DNA from: a virus
DNA: 64,000 bases
Direction: 5' to 3' (one strand)
IMG/VR virus record: IMGVR_UViG_3300034072_000373
Span: 1 to 64,000 of that record
Of the stretch, positions 34,901-42,227 are shown in pieces; the first letter of the stretch is position 1; each line of letters opens with the position of its first letter. A program made the position numbers and the translations under genes. Below the pieces are notes generated by a model. The model did no database searches. It saw only the letters and a program-made list of their open reading frames with translations, and had not been told where the DNA came from.

Positions 34901-36311
34901 ACCCATCTTCAACAAGGATGGGGATATCATTGCCTTTGAGCGGACTATTGATCCTGCAATGGATGCACTGCTGGATCGTAGCACTGATCTTGCTGATATG
35001 CTGGGTGCATGGAGAGGTCGTCAGTTTGAGGAAGAGAATGCAATCGTCTTCAATACTGAGCTTCTGGGTGCTCTGAAGGATATGCACGATAGACGCCCTG
35101 CTAATAGCAACGGTGACTATATCAATATTCTGGATGATGCTGAGTTGGCTCGTGATCCAGTGTTGGCTGATGCTGTGAAGCTGCTGTCTCCTAGAATGAA
35201 GGCAGAAGCTGCTGAACTGTTCGGTGAGAACAATTTCATTCCTGTCCGTAAGGATATGCTGAATGATGTTGTTGGTTATCGTGCTGCATCTGTAGGTGAC
35301 TCATGGACTGGTGTTACCCGGTTCAATGAGAACACACAGAATGCAATCGTTAATCTGGCAACTGGTTTTCTGGGGAGGGATGCCTTCAAGAAACTGGTTC
35401 AGGCTGAACGGTTCGTGGAAGGTGTAGTGGGCGATATTCGTAAGACCATTGTGGTTCGGTCAGTGATCGTCCCATGGGGCAACTTTATCTCTAACATGGG
35501 TCAGCTACTTACCCGTGGTGTTCCACTACATGCTTTGATCTCTGGTGTTCCAAAGAAGCTGAATGAAATTCAGACCTACGCTAAGAGCCAGAGAGATCAT
35601 ATTCGTTATGAGTCTGATCTGCTGGCAGCTAAGGGTGCTAACGATACTAGAGGAATTGCTCAGGCTGAAGCTAAGCTAAAGACAATTGAGGATATGCAGA
35701 AGCGTCTAAGCATCTGGCCTCTAATTGCTGCTGGTGAGTTCAGTTCAATTGCTGAAGATTTGGATAAGGCTGATAATCCACTTGCCACTGGTAGATGGAT
35801 GGATTGGATTGAATCCAAGATTCCTCAGTCTGGTATGTTGAAGGAGCCACTGAAATACTATTGGCTGGCTTCAGATACCCCTCTGTTCAAAGCACTACAG
35901 ACTTCAGTGAACTATGGTGACTTTGTTGCAAAGGCTGTCCTGTATGACCATATGACCAAGACTAAGAAGATTTCAAAGGAAGATGCTCTTCCCAAGATTT
36001 CTGAAGAGTATGTCAATTACGATAAGGTTCGTGGTCGGGTTAGACAGAAGCTGGAGAATGTTGGCTTGCTCTGGTTCTGGAACTTCAAGCTTAGATCAAC
36101 AAAGGTTGCGCTAAGTATGATCCGAGAGAATCCAGTCCATGCCCTGTTCTATTCCTTGGTTCCAACTCCAGATATTCTTGGTGATATTGATTCACCACTT
36201 CTGGATAACATCTTCTATCAGGCAACCGATGGTTCGCTAGGATATTCGATTGGACCGGGGATGGCAGTTCAGGGATTCAATATGAATCCATGGAACAGTT
36301 TGATCTTCTAA
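25944..36311 (+). CDS. virion RNA polymerase (N4 gp50-like), 3455 aa
   Basis: This giant protein is packaged in the capsid and injected to transcribe early genes. The ATG at 25944 has AAAGG 8 bases upstream. Residues 1-850: helical N-terminal domain. About 850-1020: Ser/Glu/Thr-rich linker. Polymerase: TxxGR at T1414-R1418; motif A EADGRTNGPAG (D1552); motif B R1676-x3-K1680-x7-Y1688-G; motif C VYDGMHMS (D1948). The R1418-D1552 distance (134) nearly equals that in N4. Soon after, at 2183-2187, HELIH is a zincin-type metal-binding motif. Residues 2300-3455 correspond to the C-terminal part that N4 needs for packaging the enzyme. The total length is close to the N4 protein (3500). Confidence 0.95.
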   Translation: MANPSSTIMNEYLSKAKQTGVANATAQKKQTMAAQASVNDDALYRIASAQSNGTGNSMEGYERDLRTMGTFDLIGKYGSGIVGDLSRLENARERYRGDESSQRGFGDVVGDAAIGVPTAFASGIHSIANLIEAPFAPETAARDALANAKFGEWANSFQSDALNQRRRAAGADLQNTQADNKAAQERGEINSLERMGRDAYDAAARYLDDGALTSDVVAQGVGSLFIGGPMIKGFSKVGQGILKAAGRGESVLAGRVVNAAAGSLGVGTQEAGGAYDQTVQAAMERMADRTDLTEEQKLELANKAGLEAAAIQGTVAAGIGLIPGMTNLERAPLALRGSVRNSVKAILGETLEEATQSTSGQLAQNRAIRDVVDPNQDMLEGVGEQTALGAIGGFGSAGMVQAPSLAANTAMAPVRAIMAKGAEINSRREAAQVQEFSNNVETVRAAGPVNMDAVNTAIDNSDLDPEIKNTARAQIDGMMQRASYTPEQTRNYSPELQSYLEDSIDKFDALDTAMAIVEDSDFTNAQRLEAGAYIAQTVLQNNSQIKADLDEAIAAIHEDDPEFDKLIEYNDLMDKMGSHPIVQRMVQQFREQVAAVTPEQVNAEAMATPEGKQTASAVATAVASDPEAVSPEVISTILEHDESDPEFSPVNRKILEGAQAYHDMKETLRKNAEQIAIQNINAVTDNMIKSRFEDNPQEGSPLALSLRDHYTRFYNALMANDDVSAKDYLDNLGFFAAHMQNKLATVNSAIEDNAYSEKLAKPYMAVVPARTAAQRKWVPSNLKIWMNGRAKDSVRLAKRIQLEAQAITNTYNNLVEQNPEFNLPTIDVGTLNPLFDGSIDEVVNRYKGQKNVQTSTSDSSGNANPQRTQQSEGTSVTQSSREGTEESGSETSGTESRGSRVTPEQARGISDRALQSRITSLESMIEDNKATVQDRATLAVLRKENANRNAEAMQREREEQEAEAKARATESNQDQKPKTPEVTDSSEDNSEESTDASEESNVDEEVEEPNAPTLQSVYTDLHEGSNFLTMFKAKFKKSRIATNTSPQAFVGDALFDKESLKKVSGTNANGYTKKVAQAYHNLFRSMGVVQDALNRQLAAAMKQNPNMFKRDDRFNLVQGKVLNFVGPDGKWNPQIIEKAIMAAMQFVITGNSVHYNKDKEDIAKAFGMDPSNVTPWIEGVVNNTIMYNDAVYQLSRKIADYLGVSVDPNAPMGIANGMMDGLAIEVLRAFETAGYIESGILKTGKSQHGYLDFRGFTPGKKTKLQNEARQRIKDVSSYPNAMDDIVLTERDNPVSIGEQLDRMPKTRLRQDTPLTRDEQRAVRLIQNTPLYANTTMANLYQKLGKDNLVRLFGSPIADPAKLNREDLLSKEGKNLTVISAFDAFEKYFSMLQEYANDTKDALGNVPMYFGSEITSVGRLMMIGEQNPVAAKIIREFLLPTKATVDMNDPVNEHNYYLMMAQALGKKLDKMTPEQAVQQAKDTLFSEDMGNLLETLETLMGDGEVTVEAMNVLQDNIKSPFMLHALTDFIRYNQAKAEGNLQRFTTSLYLEADGRTNGPAGALFLYGTGAFTLNQLRDFQRVGVFPGDAAGTEAEPNFSGKQKIADLYELTADRFTKRLGSLVDDILNTARAANRKGQITDRYENQIRNMFGAVTTLIHDTGNGIVTNAKGKLETTRGSVKNPLTKFIYGAGEASISAGITQDILASFYEAVSEHLTTGSNPVAFANMQNLIGHLVHNKLGTRKSDGVSFVFDKQNTDFSFPADEAGWRNFKFTSEQVNTINANVRAMYVNPMVRSINSVMVDTLGTTGLLIAASNMQNELYAKLMDEAIKNALKEKKRADPKFQNHHFLSENELKKIKNSLNWVKPQIDENLQSLNLSPTEAGLTMDSGSELKFVSSLDGNHNVPGQVNLPGAMGVRAVPLTTINFGDARMVINAFMKGIEKVLAVYDGMHMSLDRIPVDSVKYNEAVSEAWDFNALKVFTEQFEGMVKNLSPEMLADMASDENTPESILRDLQRASREIDARQYALNQVALSVDQMAATGSSFTKNMDKTAVDEQQTFQMLNDAYDEFMAKQEPKEVSNFELPSRMKGLAVVHKESGAYVIRANKLIENIAALTTDKNLISLVQSLKLPNSEDVKIIFGSAEARRKYAPDLMAKSKSTTRGLSDPATNRILLNTQSMETLVHELIHAATFNTVYNSLNGSASEEQMDAVERIEALMDQFINMDYDTTGWSDKAKTAYRRLTNVINNALSQNENDLFVDEILNRAIAVNEFMAWTLSNQELGYVASKTQASPEIVRWTQKAWRAVQQFFRAVKFWEPRHDILSNLRFNTQILTTETEAPSVADIANGISLAHEEAESPVLRKLFSQLSTALQGRREEANGTANVESIGIGGRVANDFSAAFPMDAEQKNQFAVMVTAMSQGMGLEGNAFARIADIYQTVLEKLDVTDFLANPESTNPAEIATATAKYNAVMGNTTALTGADGVSTRIPAFLALSLIDPEFRKVLEKLKTPKNKDWKFEGVGATLNDLGSRAMQGLNNYVAPTGKATNAKEAVDNLIGHMTRDLSKAQTAAEMASRKGHGYLDKANDFFVENMERLSKIADEKLSRVMDTTQNKYVNIAAGVGKMLTGVINAEVGEANSESMMQMINRLKGWDTIRAAYSDIVGRTKTNAGVYDLIKLVKSVVSQGREKYREQLPKIIKGKFKKAPTAAQWTSLFRGIAKTDIAALRNHMTQSEMLEVIGSDANVRAEIARLEGILPDNVLKADRIAKAKQLANFMNTGVYGDMLLRNAKAVADLRGMNNQANSTVDEVQTIDSLISLYAFQSMDAAHRNTIRELMTNEPDAMKYLIAQVQGARQDELAKVTDDVAYNVYKGYTPSEQREGISLIVAEDTDRARLERLGYVRKGDYNGSNKETRASFNTKGYYYSPVTGNNPFTQGISQNVNETVGGVDPIRGFSFGVRHAGIIMDPRKVQRIANSPRTDRGNESLSPIFNKDGDIIAFERTIDPAMDALLDRSTDLADMLGAWRGRQFEEENAIVFNTELLGALKDMHDRRPANSNGDYINILDDAELARDPVLADAVKLLSPRMKAEAAELFGENNFIPVRKDMLNDVVGYRAASVGDSWTGVTRFNENTQNAIVNLATGFLGRDAFKKLVQAERFVEGVVGDIRKTIVVRSVIVPWGNFISNMGQLLTRGVPLHALISGVPKKLNEIQTYAKSQRDHIRYESDLLAAKGANDTRGIAQAEAKLKTIEDMQKRLSIWPLIAAGEFSSIAEDLDKADNPLATGRWMDWIESKIPQSGMLKEPLKYYWLASDTPLFKALQTSVNYGDFVAKAVLYDHMTKTKKISKEDALPKISEEYVNYDKVRGRVRQKLENVGLLWFWNFKLRSTKVALSMIRENPVHALFYSLVPTPDILGDIDSPLLDNIFYQATDGSLGYSIGPGMAVQGFNMNPWNSLIF

Positions 36312-36317
36312 AAACAA

Positions 36318-36350
36318 AATACCCCCAGAGAGAAATCTCCGGGGGTATTT
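36318..36350. terminator. bidirectional terminator at convergence
   Basis: AATACCCCC and GGGGGTATT pair, extended by GAGA/TCTC, between the converging vRNAP gene and the minus-strand replication block. On the minus strand TTTTGTTTTT follows; on the plus strand only TTTC, so it is stronger for leftward transcription. Confidence 0.8.
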
Positions 36351-36352
36351 CA

Positions 36353-36517
36353 TTACGTGGTAGCAGGCGGATCATCGTCATGGAGTATGACCCATCCGAT
36401 AAGACAGATCACAACGAATGCCGCTATGTAGGGGGCCGCAACTACAATGGCTGTCGAGAGAACCATGAATAGTCCCAGAGCCACTAATCCTAATAGCAGC
36501 TTACCGGCCACACCCAT
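36353..36517 (-). CDS. 54-residue two-helix membrane protein
   Basis: The frame MGVAGKLLLGLVALGLFMVL continues STAIVVAAPYIAAFVVICLI and ends with GWVILHDDDPPATT. It holds a nearly unbroken hydrophobic stretch of about 40 residues (two membrane passes) and an acidic tail. The ATG overlaps the stop of the upstream gene as TAATG. It is the last gene of the leftward block, closing 2 bases after the convergent terminator. It is below common size cut-offs; role unknown, possibly lysis timing or superinfection control. Confidence 0.65.
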   Translation of the reverse strand: MGVAGKLLLGLVALGLFMVLSTAIVVAAPYIAAFVVICLIGWVILHDDDPPATT

Positions 36518-37011
36518 TAGTTGTTAACTGGCTTCTTCAAACCAGAGAACAGTCCACGCTTTGGTGCTGATGGAGGTGCTTCCTCCACAACGGCTGGAGC
36601 CTTGTCTTCCTGATATTCAGGGGCAAGCTCTTCGCCAACAGGAGTTTCTTCTTCGACTGAGACGGGTTCACCATCTGGCTCGAATGGAAGTTCTGCCTGT
36701 CCCTCATCGGCTGGTGTTGGTTCTGATTCTGGCTCAGGAGCCTTCTCAGCAACCTCGACAGTCCGACGAGTATATTTACGCTTCGGCTTCTCTTCAGCCT
36801 CAGCGGGTTCCGCAGGGGCGCTGGTGACAGTGTTTGCAGGGATGATGTTTTCCGCAGTGGGAACAACGTCGCTTGCATTGACAATTGCCACAGTCACGCC
36901 CTCTTCACTGAATGAGATATCCAGTGATGCGTTGGGGTTGATTGTGATCAGGGCTGAAACGTGGTCCTGCACCAGTGATGCAATGACCGACTTTTCGATG
37001 GTAAATTTCAT
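36517..37011 (-). CDS. acidic disordered protein with basic patch
   Basis: The 164-residue protein has a short folded start (MKFTIEKSVIASLVQDHVSA ... EEGVTVAIVNASDVV); residues 65-150 are Glu/Pro/Ala-rich and disordered with an AT-hook-like patch KPKRKYTRRT. The C-terminus APKRGLFSGLKKPVNN resembles the SSB tail encoded nearby (KKSGLFQKK). It may be a partner of SSB or of host RNA polymerase; the family is not recognised. It is co-directional with the resolvase, one base apart. Confidence 0.65.
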   Translation of the reverse strand: MKFTIEKSVIASLVQDHVSALITINPNASLDISFSEEGVTVAIVNASDVVPTAENIIPANTVTSAPAEPAEAEEKPKRKYTRRTVEVAEKAPEPESEPTPADEGQAELPFEPDGEPVSVEEETPVGEELAPEYQEDKAPAVVEEAPPSAPKRGLFSGLKKPVNN

Positions 37012-37012
37012 T

Positions 37013-37579
37013 TCACACCTTTTCCAAAAGCCGCATTAGGGTCTGGAATGCCGGAGTGTGGACTCCAGCATGAATTGCAGCGATAGCGTCTGCGGCATGT
37101 TCTGCCTTGCTGGTAATCTCAACCTTGCCCTTTAATTTCCGAGTAGGCCAATTTGAGTTGGGATACAACTTGACCGCCTCATCAATCATATTCTGCTTAG
37201 TGGCATTCTTGTTTCCGGTCAGATGGTATTTCACTTCTGATGCGGTCACTTCAATTATTTGGTGTCCCATGGACCTAAGCATTCCAAGGATACCGACGCA
37301 CACCCCATATGAGGTCATAGCTCTTGCTGACTGTGAGCCAACAGGAACTTCCACAAACATGACCTTACAGGATTGGGCGACTCTCAGAACCTCCTCAGCT
37401 AACTGCTCTGATCTGAACATGTCAGAACTATTAACCCTTACTTGCTTTGTGTTAAGCTTTTCTGGTTCAATAACAGTCAACTGAGGGGTGCTGAGTTCGC
37501 CAGAGTCAAGGCAAAGATTAGCCTTGGCAATACCCCAATGTGTGAAGCTGGGGTCCATTCCGGCGACTGGAATGATCAC
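37013..37579 (-). CDS. RuvC-like Holliday junction resolvase
   Basis: The 188-residue RNase H-fold nuclease has catalytic acidic residues D9 (VAGMDPSFTHWG), E77 (VMFVEVPVGSQSARAM) and D164 in KAEHAADAIAAIHAG, in the order expected for RuvC-type enzymes. It would resolve branched replication and recombination intermediates before packaging. N4-like phages carry such a gene near SSB. The start overlaps the SSB stop by four bases, so the two are co-translated. Confidence 0.82.
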   Translation of the reverse strand: MIIPVAGMDPSFTHWGIAKANLCLDSGELSTPQLTVIEPEKLNTKQVRVNSSDMFRSEQLAEEVLRVAQSCKVMFVEVPVGSQSARAMTSYGVCVGILGMLRSMGHQIIEVTASEVKYHLTGNKNATKQNMIDEAVKLYPNSNWPTRKLKGKVEITSKAEHAADAIAAIHAGVHTPAFQTLMRLLEKV

Positions 37580-38334
37580 TTCTTCTGGAACAGACCAGAC
37601 TTCTTGCGTTCACCACCTTCCTGTGGAGGTGAACCGGGCTTACCGGACTTGCCGCCGCCCTTTGCACCAGCAGTCTTGTCGATGCACTGGCCCTTGTTCT
37701 TTTCGAGCCACTTGTCCCAGAAGACGCCTTCGACTTCTGAAACGTCACCGTCAGGATTGTCCTTCAGGAACTTGGTGATTTCGCTGACAGTAGCCTTGGC
37801 TTCTGGATGCAGAACCTTGGCAATGTTGTTCCGCTTCACGGTCTTGCCGGTGGGAACATATTCACCGTTCTGAAGCTCAGTCTTGTCTTCCAGAGTTTCC
37901 AGAATGGCCAGTGCCACTTCACCACCTAGCAGAGCAGTGATGACAGGAACGCTCTTGGGCAGTTCCTTCTTCTCGTCTGGATCGTATATGTTGACCTTCT
38001 TCTCTTCGACATACTGGTCCATCTCTTCCAGAGCTTCGCCAGTGATCAGGATGCAGAGATCGTTCACGGTATAGAAACCGGGAAGACCATAGTTCTTACC
38101 ATCCTTCTCGTAGAAGTTGTCACCCTTTGCATTGGTGAAGTAGACCTGTTCCTTGTGGGTCTTACCACCATGCTCGAATTCCAGACCGAGGAACTGAGCA
38201 CCCTTCTTCGATTCGCCTACATAGGCCATCTTGATGGTGCCGGTATAAATGTCTGAGGGAACTGTGAAGCCACCACCAACAAAGTCGGTGTTTTCTTCCA
38301 GATTGTCAGTTCCCATTTTCTTGAAAAGTGCCAT
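37576..38334 (-). CDS. single-stranded DNA-binding protein (N4 gp45-like)
   Basis: The 252-residue protein starts MALFKKMGTDNLEENTDFVG and fits N4 SSB in size, position and N-terminal layout (GGGFTVPSDIYTGTIKMAYV, GAQFLGLEFEHGGKTHKEQV). In N4 this protein is needed for replication and recombination and also activates the host sigma-70 RNA polymerase on late promoters through its C-terminus. Here the C-terminal tail is Gly/Pro/Lys-rich and basic, ending ERKKSGLFQKK, unlike the acidic tip of bacterial SSB. Co-transcribed with the resolvase. Confidence 0.82.
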   Translation of the reverse strand: MALFKKMGTDNLEENTDFVGGGFTVPSDIYTGTIKMAYVGESKKGAQFLGLEFEHGGKTHKEQVYFTNAKGDNFYEKDGKNYGLPGFYTVNDLCILITGEALEEMDQYVEEKKVNIYDPDEKKELPKSVPVITALLGGEVALAILETLEDKTELQNGEYVPTGKTVKRNNIAKVLHPEAKATVSEITKFLKDNPDGDVSEVEGVFWDKWLEKNKGQCIDKTAGAKGGGKSGKPGSPPQEGGERKKSGLFQKK

Positions 38335-38346
38335 TATATTCTAACC

Positions 38347-39087
38347 TCAGTTGTAAAAGTCGTTAAGACGATCCAGAAGAAGCTGTGCATCGTTGTTGAT
38401 GTAAGTTTCTTCCCTGCTGAACAGACCCATTGGTGAGCGGATACGTTCGTGTATTGTTGCCTTCGTCAGACGAGTCTGGAAGACATGCTTGTAGCCGAGA
38501 ATCTCATCATCTTCCGTGATGGTGAGTAGATCATTCTCATATGGCTCAAGGTCTTTGAGAGTCATCTTCTTCGTGGAAACCACGGTGGAGAAATATGACT
38601 CAATGCCATTATTGGCCAATGCACCCTTAACGGGAACACATGTTACGTTGGCCAGAAGTTCCTTGTCATAGCTGGTCTTGGTATGAGCCAAGATGATGAC
38701 AGGTTTCTCGAACAGAACCACCTTCGTCTGAAGGAGATTCTTCCAATACTGAGCATAGTCAGACCATGCTTTCTGGCCGTTCGATGATGGGAGAACATAC
38801 TGAGACTCATACATATCCATTAGATATGTTGAAGTATCAATGATGATCCCCTTGGTTTCATCTGCAATTTCACCGTCTCCGGTAGCAGCATCGAACCCTT
38901 CATAAACCTGATAAGGATCGCTGATACGAATATCGTTGAACTTGTTTCTGAATGGTAGTCGCTTACCAGCCTCACACCCAAGATACAGCCAATCAGGCTG
39001 ATCTCGGATGTTCATGAGGCTTGTCGACTTGCCTGACGCAGATTCACCACTAATTAGAACGAGTTGATTGTTTACATCTTCGGACAT
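38347..39087 (-). CDS. RecA-like AAA ATPase
   Basis: The 246-residue protein has Walker A GESASGKST (residues 14-22), Walker B GIIIDTSTYL, and a sensor-type IILAHTKTSYDKE. This is the pattern of the phage 'AAA_24/Sak4-like' ATPases that act with SSB in recombination and replication. The ATG at 39087 is preferred (AAGG 8 bases upstream, three bases after the primase stop) to the longer frame. N4 gp43 sits at the same place. Confidence 0.75.
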   Translation of the reverse strand: MSEDVNNQLVLISGESASGKSTSLMNIRDQPDWLYLGCEAGKRLPFRNKFNDIRISDPYQVYEGFDAATGDGEIADETKGIIIDTSTYLMDMYESQYVLPSSNGQKAWSDYAQYWKNLLQTKVVLFEKPVIILAHTKTSYDKELLANVTCVPVKGALANNGIESYFSTVVSTKKMTLKDLEPYENDLLTITEDDEILGYKHVFQTRLTKATIHERIRSPMGLFSREETYINNDAQLLLDRLNDFYN

Positions 39088-39088
39088 G

Positions 39089-41236
39089 TTACGCCTTATA
39101 TTTTTGGGCAACAGAACGAAGAATGGTAGAATCAATCTCGTCCGTTGGTAGTGGGGAATCTAGCTTCTTATTGAAGCTATGGACTGCGTTTGAAACATCA
39201 ATGAAATCCATTCCACTATCTACAAGAGCTAGTGCGAACTTAATCATATGATTGTTTCTGCTGCCTGATACCATTCGAGCAGCAAACCACCGTTCCAGAT
39301 TATCGAGACTGGACAGACTCTTCATGCTGTTTTTGTATTGTTCATGGCGTGAAGTCTTAGGGATGAATGGCAACACATCCAGAAGATCACCTTCCATGTT
39401 CAGTGTGAACTCACCATTATGGTAGGTTTCCCACTTCTTACTTCGTTGGTTCGCTGCTTCGTCAGTGGGGAAAGGCAACCATTCCATCACTGCATTCATG
39501 AATTCCTTATATTCATCGGAATCCAGTTCAAGGTGATAATTTGTTGGAAGCATCAACCTGAAACGATTTTCCTCTTCGGTATGTCGTTTCGTTGTGTAGG
39601 TAATGAACTTGTAGTCTTTCAACAGTTCATGAACCAACGACAATGATGTTCCACCATCCACATCAATCGTAATGAGGTTGAATCCCGGAATGGTATTCTC
39701 TTCCTTACGATGCTCACCTTTGAAGTGATGGTTCGACCAGTGAAGACCTTCTGCCTGAGTGAGAATGTCTAGGTTCTCAAATGGAACCATTTCTGGTTCA
39801 TAATGATAAGCCCAATTGTCACTGTGGGATAGAATGATTTCCTGAAGGTTAGTTTCCTTCAGAGTTTCACCTCTGAAGAATTCGATACCTTCAACGAAAG
39901 TCTTCTTAATGATGATGTGCTTCTTATAGCCCCATGCTGTGGCCAGAGACATCATTTCATTTCTACGGCTACTGGTAGAGCTATAGAATGGTAGGGCTTC
40001 GAGAAGATCAGCATGTGTGACTTCAGTGTCAACGTCAGCGATATACTTCGCCAACTTCACATATGCTTTCTCACGATCCAAGATAACTTGGAAAGCCTTA
40101 CCTGATTCCTCAACAAGCAGGATAGCACGATGGAGATTTTCCATCGAGATATACTGAAGTTGATCCACGAAGGAATAAGCACCAGCCAGCTTGAGTGCTT
40201 TGAAATAACGATGAGAGATTTCCGCTTTACGGATATCTTCATGTTCTTTCATTTTGTCAGCTTCACGCTCACAAGCAATCTTATACTGGATCAGTTCAAT
40301 TGCCACATCATCAGGCATTTGCATCTTCCATCCATGGATCGTAGCATCTGCCAGCTTCATGAAATGGGAATACCATTTGTTAACGGTATCAGATTGATCC
40401 CTGCTGATTAGGGCATTGAAGATTTCTTCTGGTGTCATGGAATCGGATGCACGAATTGTGTGCTGGCCAAAGCCAAACAAACAACGTCTTGCATATCCTG
40501 TCTCAAGGAATGAGTAGAATTGATCTTCAGTCTGACCACCATCCAACAGCTTGCTTGGAGTGCCAAACAGCAGTGCATTGGTTGGAGTCTTACCGGTGAT
40601 CTCTTCACCTCGTTTGTTTTCCTGAGTGTTCTTGGTCAGCTTGTTCTTCACCATCCCTTGGTCATACAACTCAAGGAATAGATTCAGCACATCGACTGAG
40701 CCAATGAGGTTGGAACCGATTTCGTCAATCTGAAGATTGAGACTGCCAGCCTTTGCCATCAGCAACTTATTACGAAGTTGCTTAACGGCTGGAGGAGTAG
40801 CACTATCAAAGGTGAACGCATAAGCACCACCTGAGTTATACTCCTTCAGAGCCTGATCGTATTCCTCCTGTTGATCGGTGCCATTTCTGACAGCACGATC
40901 ATCAGCAATTTCCCACAAATGCTTTTCAGCAATGATGGGCATTGTTTCTTCGATAAAGCGTTTCTCGAAGCCTTGGAGGAATTCCTGTTCAACGATGTTG
41001 ACGGAATATCCCTTACCAAAGCCAGAGGTAGCTAGAGCCAGTGCATAGATATTTACCGGCACTTCCCCACGATCTTTCGTGACAATGACAGCCCTCTGAC
41101 AGCTTGCCATCTTAGCAAGGAAATAGGCCACCTCTGTTCTAAAAAATCCTTTATCTTTGTTTTGGGTCTTTGCACATAAGACCTCGACTATTTCTTCAAT
41201 GGCGGGATGATGGCCCGTATCCATTAGCTCAATCAT
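39089..41236 (-). CDS. primase/ATPase replication protein (N4 gp42-like)
   Basis: The 715-residue protein starts with a P-loop-like ATSGFGKGYSVNI (residues 70-80) and a long DUF3987-type ATPase region (LQIDEIGSNLIGSVDVLNLF, LLFGTPSKLLDGG). The C-terminal third shows LITIDVDGG (D525/D527) and, 25 residues on, H552-TEEEN-R558-F-R560, as in archaeo-eukaryotic-type primases. N4 gp42 at this position is essential for replication. It probably primes and unwinds at the fork with polymerase and Dda helicase. The primase assignment is by motif pattern. Confidence 0.72.
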   Translation of the reverse strand: MIELMDTGHHPAIEEIVEVLCAKTQNKDKGFFRTEVAYFLAKMASCQRAVIVTKDRGEVPVNIYALALATSGFGKGYSVNIVEQEFLQGFEKRFIEETMPIIAEKHLWEIADDRAVRNGTDQQEEYDQALKEYNSGGAYAFTFDSATPPAVKQLRNKLLMAKAGSLNLQIDEIGSNLIGSVDVLNLFLELYDQGMVKNKLTKNTQENKRGEEITGKTPTNALLFGTPSKLLDGGQTEDQFYSFLETGYARRCLFGFGQHTIRASDSMTPEEIFNALISRDQSDTVNKWYSHFMKLADATIHGWKMQMPDDVAIELIQYKIACEREADKMKEHEDIRKAEISHRYFKALKLAGAYSFVDQLQYISMENLHRAILLVEESGKAFQVILDREKAYVKLAKYIADVDTEVTHADLLEALPFYSSTSSRRNEMMSLATAWGYKKHIIIKKTFVEGIEFFRGETLKETNLQEIILSHSDNWAYHYEPEMVPFENLDILTQAEGLHWSNHHFKGEHRKEENTIPGFNLITIDVDGGTSLSLVHELLKDYKFITYTTKRHTEEENRFRLMLPTNYHLELDSDEYKEFMNAVMEWLPFPTDEAANQRSKKWETYHNGEFTLNMEGDLLDVLPFIPKTSRHEQYKNSMKSLSSLDNLERWFAARMVSGSRNNHMIKFALALVDSGMDFIDVSNAVHSFNKKLDSPLPTDEIDSTILRSVAQKYKA

Positions 41237-42212
41237 CGGGGAAATACTCTCTACGCTGGTTGCAGATATCGTAAGCGGGACAGAATGGACACCGCTTCAC
41301 TTCACCGGGGACAGTGACGACAACGCCTTTTCCCTTTTCAGCTTTGAAAGCAGCAGCGTCAGCTAGTGTCTCAAAGTTCTTTGTGGATCGAGCAGTTGGG
41401 TCTTTGGCTTTCTCTGGATCGCTATAGTATTTGAACTTAGGATCAGACCGCCAAAGGTCTTCATCGGAACATGGTGGAAGCTGATCTTGAGGAGTCTTAG
41501 AATACTTCTCAAGTTGTTCCAGCTTATGAGTTACCCATTTTTCAGTGTCACTCAAGGAATTAAGCTCATGATCCTTATGTAGAACCCGTTGCTGAGGATA
41601 TGCGGGATTTGTTTTGGCTGACATTTTCTGCCAGTCAGTGAACACATAGTTCACCCGCATGAAACCTTCAGTAATTATCGGGGTCTCGGATACCGAGTCG
41701 ATCCATCGGTAAAGAGATGTCTGAAGTATATGTTCTTCATCTCTTGTTCCGTATAACCAGTTAAAAGCGGAAGTAGACTTATTGTCTTCGACATGGCCTT
41801 CCGCCACCAGATCGAACTTGCCACCAATAGTATATCCATTGAACTCTCTAAAGATGCGTTGTTCGATGTAGACTGGAATGTCATCATCGGTGACTGTCGA
41901 TGGATCAGGATTGATCTTGATCCGGTCAATGGTCTTTGGACCATAACCTAGCTTTTCAAGATTAGTCCGATAGTTTGTGACCCAAGCTTTCTCAATGCTA
42001 TCGTGAACTGCATTCCCTAATGCACGATTCACATAATCAAGCACATCTGATTTCTGCTCATCATATTTCACTCTGCGTGACATGATGAGTTGCTTCAGCG
42101 GCTTCATCAATGTGGTAACACTGATATAGTTTGGCTGATAAACGTAATCGTAATCATCGTTTACCAGCCAGACTGCTAGGGACAGGGAAATGTTATTAAA
42201 ATTCGTGATCAT
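41229..42212 (-). CDS. PD-(D/E)XK nuclease, RecB/Cas4-like
   Basis: The 327-residue protein has H70 (GNAVHDSIEKAW), GGKFDLVAEGH (D134) and VEDNKS (D143-N-K145), forming the nuclease core. Near the C-terminus is CPFCPAYDIC, three Cys spaced as in Fe-S or zinc clusters of RecB-type exonucleases, with another Cys in LPPCSDEDLW. It likely processes DNA ends for recombination or degrades host DNA. The ATG at 42212 is preferred (GGAG 8 bases upstream) to the one at 42218. Overlaps the primase start by 8 bases. Confidence 0.82.
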   Translation of the reverse strand: MITNFNNISLSLAVWLVNDDYDYVYQPNYISVTTLMKPLKQLIMSRRVKYDEQKSDVLDYVNRALGNAVHDSIEKAWVTNYRTNLEKLGYGPKTIDRIKINPDPSTVTDDDIPVYIEQRIFREFNGYTIGGKFDLVAEGHVEDNKSTSAFNWLYGTRDEEHILQTSLYRWIDSVSETPIITEGFMRVNYVFTDWQKMSAKTNPAYPQQRVLHKDHELNSLSDTEKWVTHKLEQLEKYSKTPQDQLPPCSDEDLWRSDPKFKYYSDPEKAKDPTARSTKNFETLADAAAFKAEKGKGVVVTVPGEVKRCPFCPAYDICNQRREYFPDD

Positions 42213-42227
42213 TCCCATGGCTCCAGA

